Under the pieces are notes generated by a model, which worked only from the letters and a program-made list of their open reading frames with translations, had not been told where the DNA came from and did not search any database. A program made the position numbers and the translations under genes. This document shows positions 36,612-49,039 of a stretch of 64,000 nt of DNA, one piece after another. This DNA is from Oegoconia quadripuncta (taxonomy: Eukaryota > Arthropoda > Insecta > Lepidoptera > Autostichidae), in assembly GCA_949316235.1 (NCBI GenBank), contig OX438754.1, forward strand, positions 8,603,501 through 8,667,500, written 5' to 3'. Each line of letters begins with the position of its first letter. Position 1 is the first letter of the stretch.

Positions 36612-36780
36612 ACCCGACTGCCCCGTGAAGAAGGGTAATGTTTTTCGGGTGTGTGTATGATTGTAAGTGGATTAATGTGTTATCACCTGTAGCCTAAACC
36701 GCTTGACCGATTTTGAAGTATAAATAATCGAGTGTCATAGGCTACATTTTATTGTAAAAAATGCAACATTGCATACCTAT
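36612..36780 (+). repeat. Interspersed repeat H, plus copy
   Basis: CCCGACTGCCCCGTGAAGAA, TCACCTGTAGCCTAAACCGC, GACCGATTTTGAAGTATAA, CATAGGCTACATTTTATTG. Reverse of the copy at 15.76 kb. Confidence 0.68.
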
Positions 36781-37017
36781 ACAAAATATACTCTCTGGAT
36801 TTTTGGTCAATTCTTAAATTGTTATTCACACTCTTATATAAAGTAATCTACGACTCTTTAATTTCTACATAATTATTTATTTATACAATGAAAATTCTGT
36901 GGAAGAAAACGTTTTAAATTTTCACTGTACTATACCTTGACCTAAGTATAAGTTATCAAAATACTATAAAATTTCAAATGTGATGCTGAAGATTCTTATT
37001 CCCGAACGAGTACGACA

Positions 37018-37172
37018 TTGGAACCTTCAAGAAACGAGCCTACAGCTTCCTCAAAGGCCGGCAACGCATCTGTGACCCTTTTGGTGTTGCCCATGGACAC
37101 CCCCATGGGCGGCGGTGATTGCTTTCCATCAGGTGACCCGCAAGCTCGTTTGCCGCCCTCTCATATAAAAAA
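37018..37172 (+). mobile_element. LINE-like 3' end, plus copy
   Basis: AAGAAACGAGCCTACAGCTT, CTCAAAGGCCGGCAACGCA, CATGGGCGGCGGTGATTGCT, CGTTTGCCGCCCTCTCATAT, then an A run. 5'-truncated. Partner of the inverted copy at 35.77 kb, with the GC-rich island between them. Confidence 0.75.
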
Positions 37173-37764
37173 AAAGATAAATTTATGCGTTCAAAGTTAC
37201 CTTAAATGAATTGAGAAATTTGTTTCACAGCAAACTTAAGAAAAAACTTTTTTTATTATCATCAAACACTGAGTTACTTTTGTTCGAATACTCGCTTTTA
37301 CTTTGTCAATATAAAGTTCATGTTATGTGATAGCAGTAGATAATAGTAAAGTACTAAGAATTTCATTATTGTGGGAAAATAGGTAAAATAGAGTGAATAG
37401 GTATTATCATCATCATTATAATCTTTCGTCACATCATTCAAGTCAATACAAAAAAGTTTTGGTTGAAAAAATTGACGCATCTCAACAATCGATAGTTTCG
37501 GAATACAGCACTATTGAACATAATGGCTTCATACAATGGTAATGACGATTACGATTGAGAATACGTAATTGGTGCTGAGTTTTCGCGTGACGCAGGGAGG
37601 AGCTGAGCTCGCGTGTTCCACAGCAGTTAGCACGGGAACACCTAACCGGCACATCACTACGCCTCAATACGCTGGCGGTTGGCAATTCGAAACTAGAAAC
37701 CCGACGCTTTCAAATATATTTTTTGAATTATTAATGGTGAAACAATTCAATTGGAAGCACTACT

Positions 37765-38042
37765 CGTGACGCATTCGCTATCCGTTTTCAATTAGCGAAG
37801 TTAAGCAATGTCTGGTGGAGTAAATCTTAGTGGGCATTTTTAAAATAGTCGGTCCTGTTTTCAATTGAAAACAGTCGTTAAGCTAAGTCGGTGAATTGCA
37901 CGAGGAGCTTAACAACACTGACTGTTAGGTGGCCAAATTCTACAACCTGTACTGAGTCGATGCGGTGGATAATGGCCCAACCCTCTCCCAATGAGGAAGG
38001 CTATGCCCCTACAGTGGGGACGTGTAAGGCTGTTGATGATGA
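37765..38042 (+). mobile_element. 5S rRNA-derived SINE (family D), plus copy
   Basis: Head AATTAGCGAAGTTAAGCAAT resembles the 5S rRNA internal promoter. The body has GTTAAGCTAAGTCGGTGAAT and CTGACTGTTAGGTGGCC, and the tail CCCCTACAGTGGGGACGTGT then AAGGCTGTTGATGATGAT. The GGATGGGTG part of 5S seen at 15.4 kb is diverged here. Confidence 0.78.
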
Positions 38043-39548
38043 TTCGAGAGAGGTAGTAACGTTTATACCCAAAAAATTAAGATTCCTGTACAAAAATTAC
38101 ACACATTGCATATATTTTTTCTAAAAAAGAAATGCTTACGTGGTGTTCGTTTAAGTTATTGGTTAAACGCTTATACAGTAAATGTTTGATGATATTTTTC
38201 TGTACAACCAATCAATATTGTCGTGTGCAAATTTGGAACGACTGGAAGAGATGGGATAACTCCGCCTTAGTACACTATTTTGATTTAATGTATTATGTTT
38301 GTTATTTTGTACAATAAAGCATTTACAAACACTTACCTACCAGAATTGTCACTATTATACCTTAGCATAAATCTAACAAATTAAAAATGCCTACGAAAAC
38401 TGATAATTGCTTACCGAGTACGCTCACAACACATCTTGAAATCCACTTGTCGCTTATAACCTCCCAATGACCTTATGCATTGTGTCTGTCTGAATTGAAC
38501 GAGCCGCTGCGAGCTCATGAGCACAAAAATAGTTCGAGAATAACAATATTGTCTACATAAAGACCTAAATGCTTATTTGCTGAATTAAATTTAGAAACAA
38601 CGAAACGTATCTAAAAGTAATTACTACTCCATGTAGGACAAATGCTGGTGTGAGATTTCCTCTAAGACGCTTAGTAAAGTTTTTAGATTTCGACATACTT
38701 TAATTATCACATCACAGATTTAGGCGTTCTGTTATTGGAGAGTTATTGCACGGGTAATATTTATATTGTGTGGTTTGTGTAGCAGCACATTGTAACATTG
38801 TAATGATGCGGATGTACTTATTGTAAACTTCATAACTTGTAAGTCCTGTGAAATACTGTGTTACTTACCTTGTGGATAGTGTCGTGGACTGTATATATAC
38901 TTAATATCTATAGAAACTTAAAAATTTAACTATGTACACTGTTATAAATAAAATAAATAAATAAAATTCTTTTAAACTTTATAAAAAAAATACATACATT
39001 TTTTAAAGTGGTTTCAAGCAGCTTATTTGTAAAACCATTTTGAAAAAAAAATATTTGGTGTCGGTTTCTTAGGCTTGAATAGGTCTTTCAAAAATTTTGG
39101 AGAGTTGAACACAGGGTTCCGCTTAAGAACTATTAAACTGATTTTCCTTAGTGTTAAGTGTCCTCACCTCCTATATACCAGCTCAATCTATGATTTTGAA
39201 AATAGAAAAGAATACACAATGAGTAGAAGCATAATACCTACTTAGGTACCTATTAGCAAAATTAAAATGCAACATGTCATAGCTCAGGCTCTACTAGTTT
39301 ACGACTAATAGTTGATCAACTTAAGACATTGCGTTAGGTTGAGTGTGTAATTTCAAGGAAATGATCGAATTTGGATATTTGAATTGGTATTTCGTAATTG
39401 TATATTTTAATATTTGAAAAAAATATTTGTAGTCCGAAAAAGATCCTTCGAGACACATTGTTTTATTTATTGTCAATATACGATTATCATCGGCAATTGT
39501 GAAACAAAACAAAGACTTCTAATTTATAATTTGTTTTAATTTTCTTTT
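38043..39548. other. AT-rich DNA without recognised genes
   Basis: A minus-strand donor-like CACAAG/GTAAGTAA lies at 38869 with a TATATATA about 25 bp upstream, an arrangement more likely chance than exon. GTACAATAAAGCATTTAC near 38.31 kb resembles the end of an attenuated retroelement tail. Confidence 0.45.
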
Positions 39549-39664
39549 GTGTTGGGGTTTCCGGGTCAGTACGCTTCCACATTCGACCTCATCTTCACTT
39601 AACATCAGGTGTGATTGTGTATTCAAGTACGTACCCCTCGTGCATAATAATAATAATAATAATA
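39549..39664 (+). mobile_element. SINE family A 3' fragment with (TAA)n tail
   Basis: GTTGGGGTTTCCGGGTCAGT, CGACCTCATCTTCACTTAAC, then CTCGTGCATAATAATAATAA. Only the last third of the element is present. Confidence 0.82.
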
Positions 39665-40171
39665 GAATTAATTTAAAACTGAAAATTAGACACACCCACA
39701 TTTAGTCATTACATTAAGGGTTTAAAACATGCAAATAACAGGGCATAGAATTCCTTCATATATAACTATACCTACTTTTATTGCTGTAATTTCAATATTG
39801 TCGGAAAATATCGACAGTGTGAACTTATGGCTATTTCACAATTCACAATTAATAATGAAATATTGATGTGCCTTTTTGTAATATAAAAACATTTTTTTTA
39901 AGAGCAACCTCTCGAGTTTCTTGCTTGTTCTTCTCAGGGGAAAATTGCCTTTTGAACAAGCAATAGCTTTAAAAATGTAAAATCTAACTATTTTAAGTGT
40001 ACCCTGTGTACTTACAAAATAAATCATTTTTGATTTGATTTGATTTGTGAAAGTAATTTCATTAATAACAAATACACACTGAAAAAATTTGTAGTATGTA
40101 AGTAATATGGAATATAGTTATCCACTTAATAAATAATTTAAATTAAATTTAAAAAACTGTCGTCGCGCTAG

Positions 40172-40316
40172 AACAAGATGATGGTAGCTAGCCAGGCCGT
40201 CATTTAAAATACCCACCAACCAAACTGAGTACTAAACACGTACCCGCTGGGGAACGAACCCGCAACCTCCGATTCGAAAACCTTATGTTGTTTACATTGA
40301 GCCACAGAGGCGGTTG
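40172..40316 (-). mobile_element. SINE family A 5' half, minus
   Basis: ATGATGGTAGCTAGCCAGGC, GGGGAACGAACCCGCAACCT (reverse of box B) and TTGAGCCACAGAGGCGGTTG (reverse of the head). The 3' half is absent, which is unusual for retroposed copies and implies a later deletion or breakpoint. Confidence 0.85.
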
Positions 40317-41504
40317 GATCATTATGTACTCCATATAACAACAACAAATGGTACGTGTATTTCTAACTTTGAAAAAATGAAGTAGTGATATGGCCCATGT
40401 GCAGTCTGCCACAGTCGCCACAGTATATGCCGCAATTCCATTTTGGACAATAAATTTTAATCTTAACAGCTGTTCCCATTTTTCAGATATTAACAAATGA
40501 TATGTACCTACTTCTAATCTAGACATGGTGTGAAGGTATTAGATGGCAGGCCATTATTTCAGAAATAATTAATCCCCTTCACTAAGTACTTCATCTAATT
40601 ATTGTATCAACGCTTGATAATGGAAAATGCAGGCCTAGTTTCAAAGAATATCGAACTATCAGTCCCTTATATTGACTTACAATTCAAAAAATAATTGAAC
40701 AACACGTAAAATTACTTGTTACACCATTGAAATAAAACAAAAGAGTGCTATTGTTGAATATCAAATAGAGACTGTTGAATATAACTGTTCAATTTACAAA
40801 GGCAATTGCTAATGCAAATATTTAAACTGCTTTGTTGAATTGTAAAAGACTCAAGTATATACAAACTTTGCATACGACATTAGTATCTATTAACTTATTA
40901 CACAAGTGTTCTTAATTTTTTCTTATTATAATGGTTAGGCCTTTGTTTGAACAGGTGAATTAGGCATTATAGTCGCTGAACTTACTCATACTCTTTAAAA
41001 TTATTATTCAAAATTCTTAAACGTTGGATCAAATTTTGAAGAAAAACTTGAAGTTTGAAATGAAAGGTAAACGTTAGCTGCTACTGCTGTAAAGAATAAT
41101 TCGATCTAGAATTTTTGTTTACTCGAATTATGGAAAAATTATGTTCTTGTATTTCCCGAAAGCTAACATTACTAAAGCTGACGCAGGTTTATATATCATT
41201 CACCTAAACAATACAGAAGGAATAACTATAAAATACTCTTTATTTATTAACAAATACCCAAGTAAAAGCCTTTATTCATCATATCCATCACAATTATTAG
41301 ACACCCACATGATTCATAACAAAAACACCATCAAAATGAGAGTGACTATGACTGATATAATAATAGCATGGTATTTGTATTCAAATTTGAGTACTGGCCA
41401 ATAATATATTTTTAAATTGCTATTTAATTCAAGAACTAATGAATTGAAAAATAACATAACGTCATGAACTTTATCCCAAATGGGGTGGTCAGAGCTATCC
41501 CAAA
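40317..41504. other. AT-rich DNA without recognised genes
   Basis: Frames at 40200..40526 (minus, overlapping the SINE) and 41141..41404 (plus) are not recognisable proteins. Confidence 0.5.
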
Positions 41505-41690
41505 CATAAGCGTTTGTATTTTCCAAACATTAAAAGTTCAATGCTTGATACAACATCCATGGATCACCTTTTCACATATACTAATATATGCGTGATAGGG
41601 GGCGAGCCCATCGTTATTGAAACGAATGGATATTTTTTGGTGTTAAGTCCCATAGTCACTTTTTACGATAACCATGGAAAGAGACGATAT
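41505..41690 (+). repeat. Interspersed repeat F, copy 1
   Basis: TTCCAAACATTAAAAGTTCA, GTGATAGGGGGCGAGCCCAT, and AAGTCCCATAGTCACTTTTTACG then CCATGGAAAGAGACG. It aligns with 60.18 kb in the same orientation. Repeats with this pattern (GACAGGCGGTGAGCCCAT ... AGTCGCC ... ACCCATGGGAAGAG) are widespread in Lepidoptera. Confidence 0.65.
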
Positions 41691-41944
41691 AATGTATGCA
41701 TGGAAAAGTCTTGTTAAAGTACAATTTTGTAGTAAAAGTTGGTTAAGACAATTATAATTGGTTTTCAGTTTCTTAGTTTAAGTGATAATTTGTAAAACAG
41801 CCGTTTGTTTTCCCAAGAAAATAAAATAAAATAAATAAAATATAATATTTTCAAATATTATGTAGAATGTAGATTACCTATTAACATACTAACTGAACTT
41901 GGGTTTATCCTAAACTATAACAATAATGTAACAATGTGGCATAG

Positions 41945-42020
41945 CGAGAGTGGGATAGTTGTATATTTCGTTCAAGCGAATGAACAGGACAAATGTTATC
42001 TCGCGCAATATAAACGTTTA
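41945..42020 (+). repeat. Interspersed repeat G, plus copy
   Basis: GAGTGGGATAGTTGTATATT then GAACAGGACAAATGTTATCT. Inverted relative to the 33.03 kb copy. Confidence 0.7.
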
Positions 42021-42164
42021 TCGCGTCGGTCATGCTACGGGGGTAGTAGTACGATTTGGAACCATGGGAAGGTTTAGACTAAATTGTCACGCACTGGGTA
42101 GCTGAGTTGGCTATTTCAGATGATGCTGATGCTTAGGTACTAGTGTATGATTTTAAGCTCACAA

Positions 42165-42220
42165 TTGTTTAGTCGCCATTTATGACGTCCATGGGAAGAG
42201 AAGTATGGTCCCATTCTAGT
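42165..42220 (+). repeat. Interspersed repeat F fragment
   Basis: TTTAGTCGCCATTTATGACG followed by TCCATGGGAAGAGAAG, the last part of repeat F. Confidence 0.55.
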
Positions 42221-42288
42221 CTGCAAGGAACCACACGGCAAATCAAGGAGCTAATATCAACTTATCCATTGCGAAACATGGCTTCGTT

Positions 42289-42587
42289 TAACCGCCTCCG
42301 TGGCTCAATGTGAACAACCCCCAGCGGGGTACATTTTTAAGTATTCGGTTTGGTTGGTGGTAGGGCATTTTAAAAACGTCTAGCTACCACCATCTTATCT
42401 ATATCTGCCGCCAAGCAGCAATATTAATAGCAATGTTGTGTTCCGGTTGTCAGAGATAAGATAGCCAGTCCCCCAAATGTGTTGGGGTTTCCGGGTCAGT
42501 ACGCTTCCACCTTCGACCTCATCTTCACTTAACATCAGGTGTAATTGAGGTCAAGTACGAAACCGTCGTGCATAAAAACAAAAACAT
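42289..42587 (+). mobile_element. SINE family A copy with an internal deletion
   Basis: Head AACCGCCTCCGTGGCTCAAT runs directly into CCCCCAGCGGGGTACAT, so about 30 bp including most of box B is deleted. The rest is complete: GTTTGGTTGGTGGTAGGGCA, CCGGTTGTCAGAGATAAGAT, tail AACCGTCGTGCATAAAAACA. Without box B it should not be transcribable by polymerase III. Confidence 0.9.
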
Positions 42588-44433
42588 GGACCTTCCGGGT
42601 ACAAATTGTAAATTTAATTATTTTTTACATCTACGAGTAAATTGATATGTCAATAAACCAATAAACAGCCAATAAACAGACGACATGACATCAGTACCTA
42701 TTCTTAGCTTAATAGATTTGAAAATAAATTAAGCAAAAAATTTACACAATTTTTTATGGGTTCATTGATTTTTCCAATTTATCTAGTTATATGTTTTTAA
42801 TGTTGGTGTTTATAAGTAGCAAATATTAGTTAACGCGATTTCATTGAGTATGTAAATTGAATTGAATATATCTTTACTTAGTACCATAATCTCATTTGAA
42901 ATCAATTATATGCAAGTCGAGTATAAAACAAATTATGCCCGTAGAGTTCGTCAATTGTAAAATTACAGTCTTTATCATCAATTGAATTAATTCATAGGTA
43001 CCTACACTTGCATTACAAGACATATACCTACTTAATGCATAATGACTTCATTGAAGTAATTTGAAGATTACTTCCCATAACTGGAAGTAAAAATAGGTAG
43101 GTTTTAGACAGGATACAGTGAGCTTGCCTGTAACTGTTTAATGAACTAAATCGTCTGACCATGTTTCTAATAAAAAAACTAGACAACATGCCTTATTGGG
43201 AACGAATTCCGAACTTTGTTCGGACAGGCCGAAAAAATGCTGCAATCAGAGATCGAACCGATAAAGAAAAGAAAAAGCAAGGCCAAAATTATAGACGAGA
43301 GCAATGATCGTTGCCGACGGCGATACGTTGTAGGATAGGAGTGTATTATTTATTACAGGTATACTTGTAGGTTTATGTAACCTTAGTTACCTACTGGATT
43401 GATTGCTGTAGCTATATATTGCATGTTAGGTACAATACACATATAAGTTATTAATCTTGTATAATATATAAATGTATTTTGTGTACAGTCGAATTGCAGG
43501 TATTGATTTCTAGATATGTTTAATCGGAAAACGTCACATTAACAAATATATTATATATTTATTTTTCTATTTTGTTTTATGCAACGAAAAGATGTAGATA
43601 TCAATCAAATAAAAATAAAAGATTCAGACTTATCTGGAACTATTTTCTGTTACATTTTCCAATAGGATTAAAAAATCGAATTCACAAAAGTCCAATCAGA
43701 AATTCCACCGAAAAAATCTCATAATCTAATGACTCGGGTCGACTCAGGCGCAGACTGAGATTAATATTCAAATCGTTCGGTCGATAATTTTACAAATTCG
43801 CTGCACAAACGAGCGGGGTGTTCCAGAGCCTATAATACACATTAATTTTACTGACTTCACATGTCAAACTCGCAATTCTCGTGTGATTATCTTTATTTAA
43901 TGCTAATTTATCAACGTATGGGTAATTCACTCTTGTTCCTCTCTTTTTTGACGAAATTAATTTCTAAGCAAGTTTTTCTTGTAATGGTTTGTTAACCAAC
44001 AATTATTGTAATACTAAACTTGATAAAAAAAATATGTAAGAAGAAACCTACGAATGACATTATGAGCTCTTAAGTATTATCAAATGAAAGCCTTATTCAT
44101 CATTAGTAGATGAGATTGAACTCATTGTGTTTTGTTCTTGTTGTTGTTGTTGTGAGGATTTAAAAAAGAACATTATTCATACAATATTTATGTAAAGTAA
44201 ACAATTGTGAAATTGACAAAGTTGCATAAACATTATCATAGGAGTAATTGAACTTATGTATTTCCCAAACAATTGTTTGTGGTAGAAAAAAATCAGTGAT
44301 TAAATATAATAAAATTTGGATATTACCTACATAATAATATAAAATATACTACAAAAAGAAAAAAGACTCTGGAATATGTTCATGCCATAGATGGAACACA
44401 TTTTCTAATTATTGAAAAAAAATATGTTATATA
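42588..44433. other. AT-rich DNA without recognised genes
   Basis: No recognised frame or RNA gene. GTTCTTGTTGTTGTTGTTGT at about 44134..44153 is a short microsatellite. Confidence 0.5.
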
Positions 44434-45345
44434 CAGGGCGTCCCAAAGTTATGGGACATGAAGGGGAAGTACCTTAAATATTGTAGATAGTGAATTTTGC
44501 TCAAAGAAGACTTTATGTTATTTTTAAAAGTTAGTAATTCTGCATTCATAGATTTTCTAAAAATTATTTGCTTCGGCTGGGAATCGAACCGACTTAAATG
44601 TGAAAAAAAAAACACCCTACTTTTATGATGCCAATCGAAAGAATAGCTAAAAAATAATAACTCTGCCTAAGTAACATAGTATTTTAAAAGAAAGGAACAA
44701 CATAAAATGATTGAGTCAAATTTCAAGAAAGTTATTTATTGCCGACGACGTTCGAAAAGTAGCGATATTATCATTCCAAAGATAGCATTGATTATTCGTA
44801 AATAAGTACCCACTTCATAAATAGATATGCTATACAAAAAGCGATACGAGAACGTAGGCGAGTTGCAAACAGAATTGTGCCATATCACATCGAGTGTTCA
44901 CCATAAAATGATTAGAAAATCAACAGGCAGCGGGCTCATTAAAAGATTGGCGATTTGCGTAAGACAAGAGGGATCACATTTTGAGCATTTAATTAATTAA
45001 TTTACAAAAAAATACCTACTTAATTGACTACGGCAGTTTCATGTATGTTTTTTATTTGATTAAAATGATTAATTTCACGTTGTTCCTTTCTTTTAAAATA
45101 CTATGTTACTTAGGCAGAGTTATTATTTTTTAGCTATTCTTTCGATTGGCATCATAAAAGTAGGGTGTTTTTTTTTCACATTTGAGTCGGTTCGATTCCC
45201 AGCCGAAGCAAATAATTTTTAGAAAATCTATGAATGCAGAATTACTAACTTTTAAAAATAACATAAAGTCTTCTTTGAGCAAAATTCACTATCTACGATA
45301 TTTAAGGTACTTCCCCTTCATGTCGCATAACTTTGGGACGCCCTG
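44434..45345. mobile_element. DNA transposon with about 268-bp terminal inverted repeats
   Basis: Left arm 44434..44701 and right arm 45079..45345 are near-perfect reverse complements, from the ends CAGGGCGTCCCAAAGTTATG to the inner GAAAGGAACAAC. TA flanks both ends (ATATA/CAGGG and CCCTG/TATAT), as after insertion of Tc1/mariner-superfamily elements. The 377-bp centre keeps a 57-codon frame resembling a transposase tail. The arms differ at only a few bases, suggesting a fairly recent insertion. Non-autonomous; superfamily inferred only from the TA flanks and the tail. Confidence 0.88.
44827..45000 (+). pseudogene. Transposase C-terminal remnant inside the foldback transposon
   Basis: An uninterrupted 57-codon frame ends RLAICVRQEGSHFEHLIN and then stop. 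The CV-x-x-x-G-x-HFEHL ending resembles the C-terminal tail of several insect DDE-type transposases, where a Cys, then Gly, then His-Phe-Glu-His-Leu closes the protein. No catalytic residues remain and an in-frame stop (TAA) precedes the first ATG, so it is not functional. It points to the parent element of the surrounding inverted repeats. Recognition is from memory of the family pattern only. Confidence 0.4.
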
Positions 45346-45601
45346 TATATTATAACTTTCATGCCAAATGATGAATTGCTCAGGTATCAAGAGATACCGA
45401 GTGTTGGAAAGCGTCATAATCTCAGAGCACCAGCACCAGCAAGCTATTGTTTACTAATTTATCCCTCTTTGCACTGAAGTAATGTTAACCACAAGGTCAC
45501 TTTTTTATATTATGATTTGCAAATTATAATGTACTGCAACGTTTGTAACACCCAAACACATCTGTTTGGTATATTTCTGACTACCCCATTTGGGATTTAG
45601 G

Positions 45602-45808
45602 TCTTCTGTCTTCATTATCAGGCTAGTCTATTGCTGACATCTTCCATTCCCAAGGCACGCCACAAAGGCTGATCTTCAGCATTACGCATCTGGTCGCTTT
45701 AAGCCGTCGAAAAAATTTAAAATTCCCTTACTGTACGACGCAGGGAATTGAACCTGTGATCTCTGTACCTAACGTATCATACTGTTAACGTTAAACTCTA
45801 GAGGCGGT
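45602..45808 (-). mobile_element. SINE-like element with tRNA-like head (family E)
   Basis: Read on minus: GAACCGCCTCTAGAGTTTAA, then CACAGGTTCAATTCCCTGC (box-B-like), then an unrelated body reaching TGGGAATGGAAGATGTCAGC. The head resembles a tRNA, but the body does not match families A to D. Single copy here. Confidence 0.45.
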
Positions 45809-46879
45809 TCATTCTCTAATCTGTCTAATTACTTTCTAATTATAAGCCGGATCCCTTAACATGGAACCTATTTCTAGTATAACAAATTATTACAGTTAGC
45901 AATATACACTCTGCCTACCTAAAGGTAGGAAGACCACCTGCAGGTTATTTAACGACTTTACGTAATTAAGTTTACAGTAAGAGGCTCCGAAATAGCTTTA
46001 AAATTGGTAGATATTTTACATTACTGTAAGAAGCACGCGTTAACTGTTAAAATGAGACGATGAAATTCACATAACATTTGAAGTATGAAATCTTGTCATT
46101 TCTTTTTATTTTCCAAGTTTAATACCTATATAAGCAATCTTATATACGGTTACCTTTAAATTATAATAATAAGTACTAAATAGTAAATTGTGTCTGCAAT
46201 ATTTGAATATTTATTGCATCGTGTATTGTATTTTTGTTTACCTTCGTAATTTGATTATTGGTCTAATCGTAAAAATCGTAATTTCATAATTTTTCTCGCA
46301 TATTCATTTATTTAATTTCAAAAAACAATTACACGGTACATAATTTTTAATTAGAATTGTAAAGTCGGCTCCATTATTAATCATATAGGGCTATTTTATA
46401 TAATAAATGGTAGCTTGCTGAGTATTTAAGCTGTACTATTCGCAGTCCGCTAAAACGATAGACTAGACGAGAGTATTATCTTAGAGAAGCATAGTTTGAA
46501 TAAGCAGCACGCTATTAATCAAGTAAACAGCCCTGTATGTATATTTATGATGCCGACTGTACTACAAAATATTGAAAATATCAAAATCAACGTAACAGAT
46601 AATAACCAGTAGGTATGTTTGGTATGACATAATATTAATATAAAAATTTTGACATTGCCTGTACAATGTCTGTGGAAAGTTAATTAAAATACTTAATGAG
46701 TCGCCGGCAATGTTAGTGGGAGACGATGACACAAACAAATGATATTAAATTAACGACACACTCAGGTGGGCGCAATCACTTGTGTTCGTTAAGTATTTAG
46801 ACAACGTTGAAAGCCAATTTCTAAGTATTTTATAGGTGATCATATTTTGAAACTAGTATCTTGATATTAGACTTGTAAC
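45809..46879. other. AT-rich DNA, nothing recognised
   Basis: No open frame, repeat or RNA gene that I recognise. Confidence 0.5.
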
Positions 46880-47490
46880 ATGTTTACATTAAAAAAAAAT
46901 GTCAAATTTACCAAATTATCAGAAATATGTAATGATAGCTTTGCTAATACGTGTAGTTTACAATACAGCAATAGTCATCCCAGTTTTCCCCCACACGTTA
47001 CGGAGATGCCGTTTCATTGTTTACGAAAATATTTTAATCGTCTGTTTCTTGTAAACAACGAATCACTGATATGTTGAAGGCAAATTTCAATTATTTAAAG
47101 AATCGTTGTTTTAAAATTTACCTATTTATAGATACTACTGTCATCACGACAACCGTATATCACATCCAGCGTAAGCTGGCTACGCGACGCTACCTGAAAT
47201 ATGAACGAAGCGAGACCTGTTTATACTGCAAGTATTAACGGTCGTCGTTAGGCCATGTGCACTAAACTTGCATATGTTTAGACATTGAAAAAAGTATCGA
47301 AATTACAGAAATATGTAATAACAGCTGCGGCTTCACTTCTACGAACTGCTATCATAATACCTATATGATACGACAAAAACTCCATGCCGATTTCCCCCAC
47401 ACATCTCCCGCTACGGAGATGACGTTTCATTGTTTACGGGATATTTTTATCATCTCTGAATCATGGACATAATGCTTTAATGATTGACCC
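46880..47490. repeat. Diverged direct duplication, about 390 bp apart
   Basis: AGAAATATGTAATGATAGCT ... CCCCCACACGTTACGGAGAT, GCCGTTTCATTGTTTACG at about 46.91-47.05 kb recurs as AGAAATATGTAATAACAGCT ... CCCCCACACATCTCCCGCTA, CGGAGATGACGTTTCATTGT at about 47.30-47.44 kb. Similarity rises and falls between the two, with the CCCCCACAC and CGGAGATG..GTTTCATTGTTTACG blocks best kept. Tandem duplication, or two copies of an unknown repeat. Confidence 0.7.
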
Positions 47491-49039
47491 GATCAATATT
47501 TTATTTAATGTAAGAATCTCCACATATAGCATTTTGAGCATTAGATGAATATAATTTGAACTTTGGGGGGTAGATCAATATTTCAAATTTAAGGATCAAT
47601 TGAATACTATGGTATCAATATAATGCTTATTGATTTTTGTTGTTGTAAATGAAACTATTAATACTTGTTAGGGGCTGTCCTTAATTTGATAGTTTATTGT
47701 TGAAACTGTAAATTCTTCAGGATTTATTAAAATCATATATAATCTTCGTAGTGGGTGGAATTCTTGTAAAACTTGTACTATTTTATGCATAAAACTGTAG
47801 GTGCAAAGCAAATCTAAACCAACGCTGACCAGCGCTCATCTAGTTTATCGCCTACATACCTACGCGCAGACAGACATTAAGTAATTCTTAACATTCTAAA
47901 TTTTTCCTAAACTGAAATTAACCCTGATGTGTATTTTAATTTTTTTATTAAACAATGTAGGTACAGACACGATCAAAGGAGTTCTTTAAAATGTATATTT
48001 AAATATCTAATGACAATCTCAAATGGTATCACACTCGCGTACTGCCCTACGTATATTAGATTCGCATAAAAATATTAAACACAGTATCACTCTACTCTAC
48101 TATTTGCCTTCTAAATGACAATAGAAATATGCATATAGATAAATAAATAAACGGTTGCATCATTGAAAACTTCGAAAATATATTATCAACAAGGACATAA
48201 CCTAACATTCTTGTCACAATAAATAAACATCTACAGCCATAAAACACCAGTACAGTATCAATCGATCATTTCAACTATAAAACGTGACATTTATGCGTAC
48301 ATAAAACTAATTGTACTACAAACATTATTGCCTATAAAAACAAACTTTAAACTCGTGAATGAACTAGATGATAAAGAAACAAAAAAATCTGGTGGCTCTG
48401 ATCAGAATGAAATAACAAATAAATGTGAAAATTTTAATGATTTTGAAAACATTGGGCATTGCAAAAACTTTCATCGTCTAATATTAGTTGAAATGAAAAG
48501 GGCAGAATGTTCCAAATTAGACAATAAAGAAAAACAGCGGCATTTCTACTGGCTCATAGAAAGTCGTGCGCTCAGTCACGGCGCATTATCGCATCCACCA
48601 AATCTTCGTTCGCTACACATTAAAATCTTACATGCTGTTCGCTTTATTAAGGCAGTTTAAAAAAGCAGTTCAACTGATGGTCAGTAGATAGCGGTGAAAG
48701 GGACCGTTAGAATAATAGCCGCTAGAAAAACTCAATCTAGCTTCAAACAGAAGAGATTTATTCACTATGTATATGGATTAATTTATGGAACGAGTTTCGA
48801 CAACTTCATCATTGTCCTCGGACATATTTTTGATTTATATTTAAATGTTGCATACAAAGATTAAGCAATTAACTCTTTTAATAATAGAGCTCTCGATGGT
48901 TTGTGATTAAAATTCTAAATGAGATAATTCAAGATATGGTAAGGATGGATTTGTCAATGAATTTTTATGATTTGTTTTTGAATACATATTTCTGGTTTCA
49001 TTATAGGTACTTCGCAATGAACATGTTTTTCGCATGTTT
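47491..49039. other. AT-rich DNA; one unexplained 110-codon frame
   Basis: Plus frame 48328..48660 begins at TTG, has no ATG for over 50 codons, and matches no protein I know. Its C-terminal third (48.55-48.65 kb) is more GC-rich than its surroundings. I do not call it a gene. Confidence 0.4.

Noticed and set aside
38869..38900. Minus-strand first exon from TATATATA and CAAG/GTAAGT
   Set aside because: The TATA-like word is too close to the donor to leave a sensible exon.
48328..48660. 110-codon plus frame
   Set aside because: Starts at TTG with no early ATG, no recognised family and no splice context; could be chance, though it is the longest such frame in its area.
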